This document shows, piece after piece, positions 1 to 5,649 of a DNA stretch of 5,649 nt; position 1 is the stretch's first letter, and the number at the start of each line of letters is the position of its first letter. A model generated the notes under the pieces. The model had not been told where the DNA came from, did no database searches, and worked only from the letters and a program-made list of their open reading frames with translations. Origin of the DNA: an uncultured Clostridia bacterium (lineage in GTDB: Bacteria > Bacillota > Clostridia > Oscillospirales > Ruminococcaceae). A program made the translations under genes and the position numbers. The DNA lies in NCBI GenBank assembly GCA_946183095.1, contig CAMHBE010000153.1, positions 1 to 5,649 of the forward strand, given 5' to 3'.

Positions 1-1473
1 GCCGGTGAGGGTAAGACTACCACCAGTATCGGTCTTTCCGAAGGTATGCACAAGCTCGGTGTGAATTCTGTGCTTGCGCTGCGTGAGCCTTCCCTCGGTC
101 CTGTGTTCGGTATCAAGGGCGGCGCTGCCGGCGGCGGATATTCGCAGGTAGTCCCTATGGAGGATATCAATCTGCATTTCACAGGCGATATGCACGCGAT
201 AACGGCTGCAAACAACCTTCTCTGCGCCCTTATCGACAACCATATCCAGCAGGGCAACGCGCTCGGAATAGACCCGCGCCTTGTCCAGATCGACCGCTGC
301 CTTGACATGAACGACCGTGCTCTGCGCAACTGCGTTATCGGCATGGGAGCAAAGGCTGACGGCGTTCCGCGTCAGGATCACTTCCGCATCACCGTTGCCA
401 CAGAGATAATGGCGATACTCTGCCTTGCCGACGATCTGCATGATCTTCAGGAGCGTCTCGGACGCATACTCGTTGCGTACACTTACGACAACAAGCCCGT
501 TTACGCCCGTGACCTCAAGGCTGTCGGCGCAATGGCGGCACTGCTCAAGGACGCGATAAATCCGAACCTCGTGCAGACTCTCGAAAACAATCCCGCTATA
601 ATCCACGGCGGACCTTTCGCGAATATCGCACACGGCTGCAACAGCGTAAGAGCGACGAAACTCGCGCTCAAACTCGGCGATTACTGCATCACGGAAGCGG
701 GATTCGGTTCCGACCTCGGCGCAGAGAAATTCTTCGATATCAAGTGCAGATTTGCGGGACTTAAGCCCGACTGCGTGGTTCTCGTTGCAACTATCCGTGC
801 GCTCAAATACAATGGCGGTGCCGCAAAAGCGGATCTCGCGAACGAGAACCTTGACGCGCTGAAAAAGGGTATCGTGAACCTGCGCACTCACATAGAGAAT
901 ATGCAGAAATACGGTGTTCCGGTAGTTGTAGCGATAAATCACTTCTATACCGACACCGACGCGGAGATCGCTTATATAAAAGAATACTGCGAGAATATGG
1001 GAGTATGTGTCGCGTTCTCCGACGTGTTCCTCAAAGGCGGCGAGGGCGGTATCGAGCTTGCGCAGAAGGTGATAGACACCGTGAACAAAGGCGGCAGCGC
1101 GTTCAAGCCGCTGTATGACGAGAAACTCCCGATAAAGGAGAAGCTGGATATAATCGCAAAGGAAATATACCGTGCGGACGGGGTCATATTTACCGCAAAG
1201 GCGGAAAAGGAGATCGCGAAGATAGAAGAACTCGGCTTCGGCAATATCCCCGTATGTGTGGCAAAGACACAGTATTCGCTGTCGGACGACCCCGCAAAGC
1301 TCGGCAAGCCCGAAAACTTCAATATCACCGTGCGTGACGTGAAGCTCTCTTCCGGCGCGGGATTTGTTGTTGCGCTCACCGGCGATATCATGACCATGCC
1401 GGGACTGCCTAAAGTTCCCGCCGCGAACAACATCGCTGTTACGGATGACGGCGTTATCTCCGGACTGTTCTGA
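1..1473 (+). CDS. fhs: Formate--tetrahydrofolate ligase (10-formyl-THF synthetase), 5' partial
   Basis: This enzyme joins formate to tetrahydrofolate using ATP, giving 10-formyl-THF for purine and formyl-Met-tRNA synthesis. In acetogens it is a step of the methyl branch of the Wood-Ljungdahl pathway. It is cytosolic. The reading frame is open from base 1, so the gene enters from the left; 490 residues are visible. The family is about 555-560 residues long, so roughly 65 N-terminal residues are missing. The window begins inside the ATP-binding loop (AGEGKTT, visible residues 1-7). The first family signature [11 protein letters not shown] is at visible residues 37-47 and the second, [12 protein letters not shown], at 262-273. 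[11 protein letters not shown] is also present. The frame is intact to TGA at 1471-1473, which overlaps the tsaE start by one base. The ATG at 46 is internal, because the ATP loop lies upstream of it. The identification is very secure. Whether it serves acetogenesis or only biosynthesis cannot be told from this window. Confidence 0.97.
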   Translation, partial: AGEGKTTTSIGLSEGMHKLGVNSVLALREPSLGPVFGIKGGAAGGGYSQVVPMEDINLHFTGDMHAITAANNLLCALIDNHIQQGNALGIDPRLVQIDRCLDMNDRALRNCVIGMGAKADGVPRQDHFRITVATEIMAILCLADDLHDLQERLGRILVAYTYDNKPVYARDLKAVGAMAALLKDAINPNLVQTLENNPAIIHGGPFANIAHGCNSVRATKLALKLGDYCITEAGFGSDLGAEKFFDIKCRFAGLKPDCVVLVATIRALKYNGGAAKADLANENLDALKKGIVNLRTHIENMQKYGVPVVVAINHFYTDTDAEIAYIKEYCENMGVCVAFSDVFLKGGEGGIELAQKVIDTVNKGGSAFKPLYDEKLPIKEKLDIIAKEIYRADGVIFTAKAEKEIAKIEELGFGNIPVCVAKTQYSLSDDPAKLGKPENFNITVRDVKLSSGAGFVVALTGDIMTMPGLPKVPAANNIAVTDDGVISGLF

Positions 1474-1904
1474 TGATCTGCGAGACCAATTCCGTTGAAG
1501 AGACTATAGCCGCCGCGGAGAAGTTTGCCGCTTCTCTGCATCCCGGCGACACGGTGCTCTACACCGGGGAAATGGGTGCGGGAAAGACGCATTTCACAAA
1601 GGGGATAGCGCGTCATTTCGGCATTGCCGAGGGCGTTGCAAGTCCCACATTCGCGATAGTCAACGAATATCCCGGAACTGTGGATGTGTTCCACTTCGAC
1701 CTGTTCCGAATTTCAACGTTTGATGACCTGTATGCCACGGGGTTTTTCGATTACCTCGACAGGGGCGGGATAATATGCGTCGAGTGGAGCGAGAACGTGC
1801 CGGGACTCGCCGGCGACCTCGAAAGCGTGTGGTGTGTGGATATTGCAAAGACCGGCGAAAATTCACGGAGAATAACTATAGAGAAAAGGGGTGACAAGGC
1901 ATGA
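1473..1904 (+). CDS. tsaE: tRNA threonylcarbamoyladenosine biosynthesis ATPase TsaE
   Basis: TsaE is the small ATPase that works with TsaB and TsaD to place threonylcarbamoyl on A37 of ANN-decoding tRNAs (t6A), in the cytoplasm. The 143 residues fit the family size (about 140-160). The Walker A loop GEMGAGKT spans residues 32-39, with K38 and T39. The family motif SPTFAIVNEY follows at 57-66, then HFDLFRI at 74-80 with D76 as the Walker-B-like acid, and VEWSEN at 103-108, where E104-W105 matches the conserved Glu-Trp of E. coli YjeE. The ATG at 1473 sits in the TGATG junction with fhs. I see no convincing Shine-Dalgarno before it, so translation is probably coupled to termination of fhs. Its stop overlaps the tsaB start by four bases (ATGA). 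The neighbouring tsaB supports the assignment. All key residues are present. Confidence 0.96.
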   Translation: MICETNSVEETIAAAEKFAASLHPGDTVLYTGEMGAGKTHFTKGIARHFGIAEGVASPTFAIVNEYPGTVDVFHFDLFRISTFDDLYATGFFDYLDRGGIICVEWSENVPGLAGDLESVWCVDIAKTGENSRRITIEKRGDKA

Positions 1905-2599
1905 TGATGCTCGGCATAGACAGCTCCGCGGTGAGCGTCGGCGCGGCGGTATGCGATATCGGCGAGGACAGGTGTGTTGTCGCGGAAGGCTTCATTAACA
2001 ACAAGATCACCCATTCCCGGACGCTCATGCCGCTCGTGCAGTCGCTTCTTGACAGCGCACAGCTCACCCTTGCGGATATCGGCGTGTTCGCGGTGTCGGC
2101 GGGTCCCGGCTCGTTCACGGGACTGCGCATCGGTGTATCAGTGATAAAAGGCATGGCGTATGCGCTCGGCAAGCCCTGCCGTGAGGTATCGACACTTGCC
2201 GCGATGTCGCACAACTTTGAAAGTTATGAAGGGATCATCTGCGCCGCAATGGATGCCCGCTGCAGCCAGGTCTATAACGCGCTGTTTGAGGTGAGTGGCG
2301 GGAGCATCACACGTCTGTGTGACGACAGAGCGCTGATGATACCGGAACTGGAGGACGAGCTGAAGACGCGATATGCCGGGAAGAACATCATGCTTTGCGG
2401 AGACGGCGCTCAGCTTTGTTACGGAAAGTTCGGCGGCGGGAATATCCGTATCGCACCGGCGGGTCAGCGTTTCCAGAACGGCGTGGGGGTATGTCTTGCG
2501 GCGGCGGAGTGCCCCGACATCACGGCGGCGGCGCTGATGCCGAAATATCTGCGGCTCCCGCAGGCGGAGCGTGAACGGCTTGCCGGACAGGCGCAGTAG
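1901..2599 (+). CDS. tsaB: tRNA threonylcarbamoyladenosine biosynthesis protein TsaB
   Basis: TsaB is the inactive ASKHA-fold paralogue of TsaD. It scaffolds the TsaD-TsaB-TsaE complex for t6A37 synthesis. The 232 residues match the family's usual length (about 220-240). Visible hallmarks are the N-terminal beta-strand LGIDSS (4-9), the HS pair at 38-39 in the position of the usual HSE/HAE, and the strongly conserved SAGPGSFTGLRIG (66-78) followed by KGMA (83-86). The C-terminal half (about 110-232) is poorly conserved, as is normal, and ends with the typical MPKYLRLPQAE-type tail. Three consecutive ATG codons (1901, 1904, 1907) leave the start uncertain by two residues. 1901 is preferred because the AAGGGGTG at 1886-1893 is then seven bases upstream and the junction with tsaE becomes ATGA. 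rimI, a frequent next gene in Firmicutes, is absent here; rpiB follows after 37 bases. Confidence 0.94.
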   Translation: MMMLGIDSSAVSVGAAVCDIGEDRCVVAEGFINNKITHSRTLMPLVQSLLDSAQLTLADIGVFAVSAGPGSFTGLRIGVSVIKGMAYALGKPCREVSTLAAMSHNFESYEGIICAAMDARCSQVYNALFEVSGGSITRLCDDRALMIPELEDELKTRYAGKNIMLCGDGAQLCYGKFGGGNIRIAPAGQRFQNGVGVCLAAAECPDITAAALMPKYLRLPQAERERLAGQAQ

Positions 2600-2617
2600 T
2601 CTGCGGCTTCCGACAGA
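2600..2617 (+). other. Small hairpin directly after the tsaB stop
   Basis: The seven bases TCTGCGG (2600-2606) can pair with CCG (2610-2612, written after the loop) and CAGA (2614-2617), leaving a three-base loop CTT and one bulged A at 2613. The stem starts on the base after the TAG stop. No T-run follows, so it is not a standard intrinsic terminator. It could be a processing or mRNA-stability element between tsaB and rpiB, or chance. The pairing is seen; any function is inference. Confidence 0.25.
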
Positions 2618-2621
2618 TCAG

Positions 2622-2628
2622 AAAGGAG
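2622..2628 (+). promoter_or_regulatory. Ribosome binding site of rpiB
   Basis: AAAGGAG lies eight bases before the ATG at 2637. This decides the rpiB start. The same frame is open back to an ATG at 2571, but that codon lies inside tsaB and has no comparable site, and homologues begin at the MIYLGCDHGG sequence. A GTG at 2631 in the same frame is too close to the Shine-Dalgarno. Confidence 0.8.
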
Positions 2629-2636
2629 TGGTGAAA

Positions 2637-3083
2637 ATGATATATTTAGGATGCGATCACGGAGGGTATGAGATGAAACTCGCGCTGATCGGATATCTGA
2701 AGGACAACGGGTTTGAGTACGAGGATCTCGGCTGCGGAGGTGAACCTGTCGATTATCCCGACATTGCCGAAAAGGTATGTGCAAAAGTCCTCGAAAGCGG
2801 TGAAAACAAGGGCGTGCTCGTATGCGGCACGGGTATAGGCATATCTATCGCCGCCAACAAGATAAACGGCATACGCGCCGCTCTCGGATACGACTATTAT
2901 GCCGCGAAATACACGAGGATGCACAACGATGCCAACGTTATCTGCTTCGGCGGAAGGACTATGGGCACGGGCTCGGTGATCGAGTCCCTCGATGTATTCC
3001 TGCACACGGATTTTCAGGGCGGCAGACACGCCGTTCGTGTAGATAAAATTACCGCACTGGAGGGAAAAAACAATGTACAATAA
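2637..3083 (+). CDS. rpiB: Ribose-5-phosphate isomerase B
   Basis: RpiB interconverts ribulose 5-phosphate and ribose 5-phosphate in the non-oxidative pentose phosphate pathway, supplying ribose 5-P for PRPP and nucleotides. The 148 residues match the family (about 145-150). Family landmarks are all present: CDHGGYEMK at 6-14 with D7 and H8; DYPD at 39-42; the catalytic-cysteine loop CGTGIGIS at 63-70 with C63 as the proposed general base; NKINGIRAA at 74-82; RMHNDANV at 94-101 with H96 as the ring-opening histidine; FGGR at 104-107; and GGRHAVRV at 128-135 with the phosphate-binding R130 and R134 and H131 next to them. The family also contains LacA/LacB galactose-6-P isomerase subunits and an allose-6-P isomerase. 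The absence of lac-type neighbours and the adjacent upp favour RpiB. Its last 11 bases overlap upp in another frame, so the two are translationally coupled. Confidence 0.94.
   Translation: MIYLGCDHGGYEMKLALIGYLKDNGFEYEDLGCGGEPVDYPDIAEKVCAKVLESGENKGVLVCGTGIGISIAANKINGIRAALGYDYYAAKYTRMHNDANVICFGGRTMGTGSVIESLDVFLHTDFQGGRHAVRVDKITALEGKNNVQ
3059..3064 (+). promoter_or_regulatory. Ribosome binding site of upp, inside the rpiB 3' end
   Basis: GGAGGG lies within the last codons of rpiB, eight bases before the upp ATG at 3073. It supports that ATG as the true upp start and hence an 11-base overlap with rpiB. Ribosomes finishing rpiB pass through this site, which fits coupled translation. Confidence 0.8.
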
Positions 3084-3714
3084 CGACAGACTGCATATTC
3101 TCGACCACCCGCTGTTACAGCACAAGATAACGCTTCTGCGCGACAAGAACACGGGTTCAAAGGAGTTCCGCGAGCTTGTTGAGGAAGTCACGATGTTTAT
3201 GACTTACGAGGCGACACGCGATCTTCCGCTGAAATCCGTGAAGGTGCAGACACCTATCGCCATTGCGAACTCAAAGGTGATATCGGGGCGCAAGGTAGCG
3301 TTCATACCCGTGCTGCGTGCGGGTCTTGGAATGGTTGACGGCGCAACCGCGCTGGTTCCCGCGGCGAAGGTCGGTCATATCGGTATCTGCCGTTCCGACA
3401 GTGAGCCCGACGGCTTGCAGGTGTACTACAACAAGCTGCCGTTCGATATCGAAGAACGCGAGGTCATTATACTCGACCTGATGATAGGTACCGGCAAGAC
3501 CGCCGCAAAAGCCGTAGATGTCGTGAAGGACGCGGGAGCAAAGACTGTCAAGATAATATCGGTGGTCACCTGTCCGGAGGGCGTTGAAGCTGTTCACGCG
3601 AAGCATCCGGAGGTCGATATCTACTGCGGCGCGCTGGATGACCACCTCAACGATGATCTCTATATTGTTCCCGGTATAGGTGACGGCGGCGACCGCATAT
3701 TCGGAACGAAATAA
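3073..3714 (+). CDS. upp: Uracil phosphoribosyltransferase, divergent active-site loops
   Basis: Upp makes UMP and pyrophosphate from uracil and PRPP, the main bacterial route for uracil salvage. The 213 residues match the family (about 208-210). Conserved parts are DHPLLQHKI (11-19), the YEATRDLPL stretch (45-53), PVLRAGLGMVDG (79-90), YYNKLP (118-123), the D189...LND segment and the C-terminal GDRIFGTK (206-213). Three functional places differ from the usual pattern as I recall it. The PRPP loop, normally DPMLATGGS, reads DLMIGTGKT (135-143). The uracil-binding GLGDAGD reads GIGDGGD (201-207). The loop between R107 and Y118 has one extra residue relative to E. coli Upp and lacks the usual TLEPV pattern. 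The frame is intact and the rest is well conserved, so this looks like a diverged but functional clade rather than a decayed gene. Altered specificity or regulation (for example by GTP) is possible. It ends with tandem stops TAA TAA. rpiB, just upstream, makes the ribose 5-P from which PRPP is built. Confidence 0.9.
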   Translation: MYNNDRLHILDHPLLQHKITLLRDKNTGSKEFRELVEEVTMFMTYEATRDLPLKSVKVQTPIAIANSKVISGRKVAFIPVLRAGLGMVDGATALVPAAKVGHIGICRSDSEPDGLQVYYNKLPFDIEEREVIILDLMIGTGKTAAKAVDVVKDAGAKTVKIISVVTCPEGVEAVHAKHPEVDIYCGALDDHLNDDLYIVPGIGDGGDRIFGTK

Positions 3715-3735
3715 TAAGACGACAAGCAACGAAAT

Positions 3736-3743
3736 AAAAGGAG
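3736..3743 (+). promoter_or_regulatory. Ribosome binding site of the flavodiiron gene
   Basis: AAAAGGAG lies nine bases before the ATG at 3753. Another ATG at 3746 is out of frame with the flavodiiron protein and too close to the site, so 3753 is the start. The 38-base gap from the upp stop shows no clear -35/-10 promoter and no terminator hairpin, which suggests read-through from upp. Confidence 0.75.
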
Positions 3744-3752
3744 TGATGACCG

Positions 3753-5588
3753 ATGCACTGCACAAGAAAAATAACCGACGATCTGACATGGATAGGCGCA
3801 AGCGACCGCAAACTGTCACTGTTCGAGGCGGTCTATCCCGTACCCGGCGGCGTTTCCTACAACTCATATCTTCTGAAAGACGAAAAGACTGTGCTGTTCG
3901 ATACAGTTGACAGTGCAGTTTCCGCACAGTTTTTTGAAAATCTCGCGTATGAGCTTGACGGCAGGGCGCCCGACTATGTGATAGTACATCACATGGAGCC
4001 CGATCATTCTGCGACTTTGTGGCAGCTCCTATCAATTTATCCTGAAGCGAAGGTAGTCACGAGTGCTAAAGCACTTGCAATGATAACGCAGTTCTTTGAG
4101 ACATTGCCGGCGGAGCGCGTTGTCACGATAAAGGAGGGAGACACACTCGACACCGGCAGGCACAAACTGAGCTTTGTCGCGGCACCTATGGTACACTGGC
4201 CGGAAGTCATGATGACCTACGACAGCACCGACAAAGTGCTGTTTACTGCCGACGCGTTCGGAACATTCGGCGCGCTTGACGGTGCGATATTTGCTGACGA
4301 AGTCGATTTCATGCGGGATTATCTTGATGAAGCAAGACGCTACTACTGCAACATTGTCGGCAAGTACGGCGCACAGGTGCAGGCTGTGCTCAAAAAGGCT
4401 GCCGGTCTGGATATCGGGTATATCTGCCCGCTGCACGGCTTTGTATGGCGCACGGAACTTGACAGCATCACAGGAAAATACGACCTGTGGAGCAAGTACG
4501 AACCCGAAGAAAAGGGCGTGCTCATCGCATACACGTCGGTGTACGGCGACACGCAGTCTGCCGCGGAGCTTGCAGCTGTGAAGCTGCGCGAAAAGGGGAT
4601 AAAGGTGAAGATGTACGACGCGTCAATGACACACACATCGTATGTGGTAGCCGACGCGTTCCGTTTCAGCCACGTCATATTTGCAACGACGACATACAAC
4701 AACGGTATCTTCATCAAAATGGAGGAACTTCTCCATGACCTTGCGGCGCACAATTTCAGCAAGAAAACTGTCGGCATCATAGAGAACGGTTCGTGGGCAC
4801 CGCAGGCAGGCAAGCTGATACGCGAACTGCTGTCGTCATGCAGAGAACTGACGATACTTGACGAGCAGGTAACGATCAAGTCCTCGATGAAAGCGGAAAA
4901 CGAAGCAGCTATGGATGCTATGGTCAGCCGCATTGCGCAGGACTTCGCAAAGCCCGCCGCTGCCGTGAATGAGAGTGCGATAGACAACGCCGCGCTGTTC
5001 AGGATATCCTACGGTCTGTATGTCCTCACGGCAAAAGAGGGCGAACGCGACAACGGCTGCATCATCAATACGGCACAGCTTCTTACCGACGAGCCGCGCC
5101 GCATCACAATAGCGGTGAACAAGAAGAATCTCACGCATGATATGATAATGAACACGGGCGAGTTCAACATCTCAGTGCTCACCGAAAAGTCTCAGTTCAA
5201 AGTATTCAAGGATATGGGATTTGTCAGCGGAAGAAACGAGGAAAAGATAGCCGACAAGCCGATAGAAATAGCACGCAGCGCCAACGGTCTTGTATATCTC
5301 ACCGAAAATGTGAATGCGTTCATCTCGGGCAAGGTCATAGCAACTCAGGACTACGGCACTCACACGCTATTCACGGCGGAAGTTACCGAAGCCCGCATCA
5401 TCGGAGAGGATGATTCCGCGACCTATGATTTCTACCAGAAGCATATCAAGCCGAAGCCCGCTCCAACCAAGAAAAAGGGATTTGTATGCACCGTCTGCGG
5501 CTATATCTACGAGGGTGAAACTCTCCCGCCCGACTACGAATGCCCGCTGTGCGGTCACGGAGCATCCGATTTCGAGCCGCTGCTGTGA
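3753..5588 (+). CDS. Four-domain flavodiiron protein (diiron MBL - flavodoxin - flavin reductase - short-spaced rubredoxin)
   Basis: Flavodiiron proteins reduce O2 to water or NO to N2O and protect anaerobes, in the cytoplasm. Residues 1 to about 250 form the metallo-beta-lactamase-like diiron domain. All usual ligands are present: H80, E82, D84 and H85 (the HxExDH motif), H148 (in HWPE), D167 (in TADAFGTFG) and H228 (in PLHG). A flavodoxin-like domain follows (about 254-396) with the FMN phosphate loop TSVYGDT at 261-267. After a short linker, about 412-562 is a flavin-reductase-like FMN domain, seen in ISYGLYVLT (418-426), GCIINTAQ (435-442), GFVSGRN (489-495) and YGTHTLF (534-540). A Pro/Lys linker (566-575) leads to a rubredoxin with C579, C582, C597 and C600. 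Only 14 residues separate the two cysteine pairs, which is the short-spaced type. The last two domains have the layout of Moorella Hrb, the NADH:FprA electron donor, so this resembles an FprA-Hrb fusion. I infer a one-chain NAD(P)H:O2 or NO reductase; the preferred substrate cannot be read from sequence. No signal peptide or membrane segment is seen. Confidence 0.95.
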   Translation: MHCTRKITDDLTWIGASDRKLSLFEAVYPVPGGVSYNSYLLKDEKTVLFDTVDSAVSAQFFENLAYELDGRAPDYVIVHHMEPDHSATLWQLLSIYPEAKVVTSAKALAMITQFFETLPAERVVTIKEGDTLDTGRHKLSFVAAPMVHWPEVMMTYDSTDKVLFTADAFGTFGALDGAIFADEVDFMRDYLDEARRYYCNIVGKYGAQVQAVLKKAAGLDIGYICPLHGFVWRTELDSITGKYDLWSKYEPEEKGVLIAYTSVYGDTQSAAELAAVKLREKGIKVKMYDASMTHTSYVVADAFRFSHVIFATTTYNNGIFIKMEELLHDLAAHNFSKKTVGIIENGSWAPQAGKLIRELLSSCRELTILDEQVTIKSSMKAENEAAMDAMVSRIAQDFAKPAAAVNESAIDNAALFRISYGLYVLTAKEGERDNGCIINTAQLLTDEPRRITIAVNKKNLTHDMIMNTGEFNISVLTEKSQFKVFKDMGFVSGRNEEKIADKPIEIARSANGLVYLTENVNAFISGKVIATQDYGTHTLFTAEVTEARIIGEDDSATYDFYQKHIKPKPAPTKKKGFVCTVCGYIYEGETLPPDYECPLCGHGASDFEPLL

Positions 5589-5611
5589 GAGAGTCGCTGC
5601 CGCTTGAGACC

Positions 5612-5636
5612 GTGACTCGCCTTGAGGGCGAGCCAC
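5612..5636 (+). terminator. Candidate hairpin 24 bases after the flavodiiron stop (no T-run)
   Basis: CTCGCC (5616-5621) pairs perfectly with GGCGAG (5627-5632) around a five-base loop TTGAG. Beyond an A/C mismatch, GTG (5612-5614) pairs with CAC (5634-5636). Its position just past the last gene would suit a terminator. However, the following bases (ATGAGGAAGAGAC to the window edge) have no T-run, so it is either a Rho-type or processing structure, part of a longer element cut by the edge, or chance. The rest of the tail (5589-5611) shows nothing else I can name. Confidence 0.3.
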
Positions 5637-5649
5637 ATGAGGAAGAGAC

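Noticed and set aside
972..1694. Long antisense open frame of 240 codons opposite fhs and tsaE
   Set aside because: It crosses two genes that are secure from their motifs, shows no recognisable domain, and is the kind of open frame expected opposite GC-biased codons.
2571..2636. Upstream in-frame extension of rpiB giving a 170-residue protein
   Set aside because: The added residues would overlap tsaB, lack a ribosome site and are outside the family's conserved N-terminus; 2637 has an ideal Shine-Dalgarno.
3490..3501. GTGKT in Upp read as a Walker A ATP loop
   Set aside because: The spacing does not fit GxxxxGK[ST] (no Gly at the required upstream position), and the place in the fold is the PRPP loop.
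3715..3752. Promoter or terminator between upp and the flavodiiron gene
   Set aside because: There is no inverted repeat with a T-run and no plausible -35/-10 pair, only a strong Shine-Dalgarno.
3271..4035. Antisense open frame of 254 codons spanning upp and the start of the flavodiiron gene
   Set aside because: It overlaps two well-supported genes, and its translation is rich in Arg and Val with no family resemblance.
4343..4987. Antisense open frame of 214 codons opposite the flavodiiron gene
   Set aside because: The translation is Ser/Ala-rich with no recognisable motif, and the sense strand carries the complete flavodoxin domain.
5638..5649. Possible start of a further gene (ATG AGG AAG AGA)
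   Set aside because: Only four codons are visible, and the GAGGG before it lies inside the hairpin stem and loop; there is too little to call a gene.

Overview
The window is a densely packed, plus-strand-only stretch from a bacterial chromosome. It carries five genes in one orientation, and the first is cut by the left edge. The likely source is an anaerobic Clostridia-type Firmicute, perhaps near the Ruminococcus/Oscillospiraceae group. The reasons are a formate--tetrahydrofolate ligase, a flavodiiron oxygen or NO scavenger with an Hrb-like tail as known from Moorella, strong GGAG ribosome binding sites, and moderately high GC. The taxonomic guess is inference. No mobile element, CRISPR array, rRNA or tRNA was seen.

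Layout: 1-1473 fhs (5' partial, formate--tetrahydrofolate ligase); 1473-1904 tsaE; 1901-2599 tsaB; 2637-3083 rpiB; 3073-3714 upp (uracil phosphoribosyltransferase with unusual active-site loops); 3753-5588 a 611-residue four-domain flavodiiron protein; 5589-5649 a short non-coding tail with a small hairpin. fhs/tsaE overlap by 1 base, tsaE/tsaB by 4 and rpiB/upp by 11. The two remaining gaps are 37 and 38 bases, each with a strong Shine-Dalgarno and no evident promoter. All genes are therefore probably one transcript, possibly starting upstream of the window.

Functionally this is mostly housekeeping. Fhs makes 10-formyl-THF for purines and initiator tRNA. TsaE and TsaB belong to the t6A37 tRNA-modification machinery. 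RpiB interconverts ribulose-5-P and ribose-5-P, the precursor of PRPP, and Upp uses PRPP to salvage uracil. The last gene looks like a self-contained NAD(P)H-driven reductase of O2 or NO. The two points most worth following up are that single-chain FprA-Hrb-like fusion and the divergent PRPP loop of Upp. I see no evidence for a wholly new multi-gene system here.
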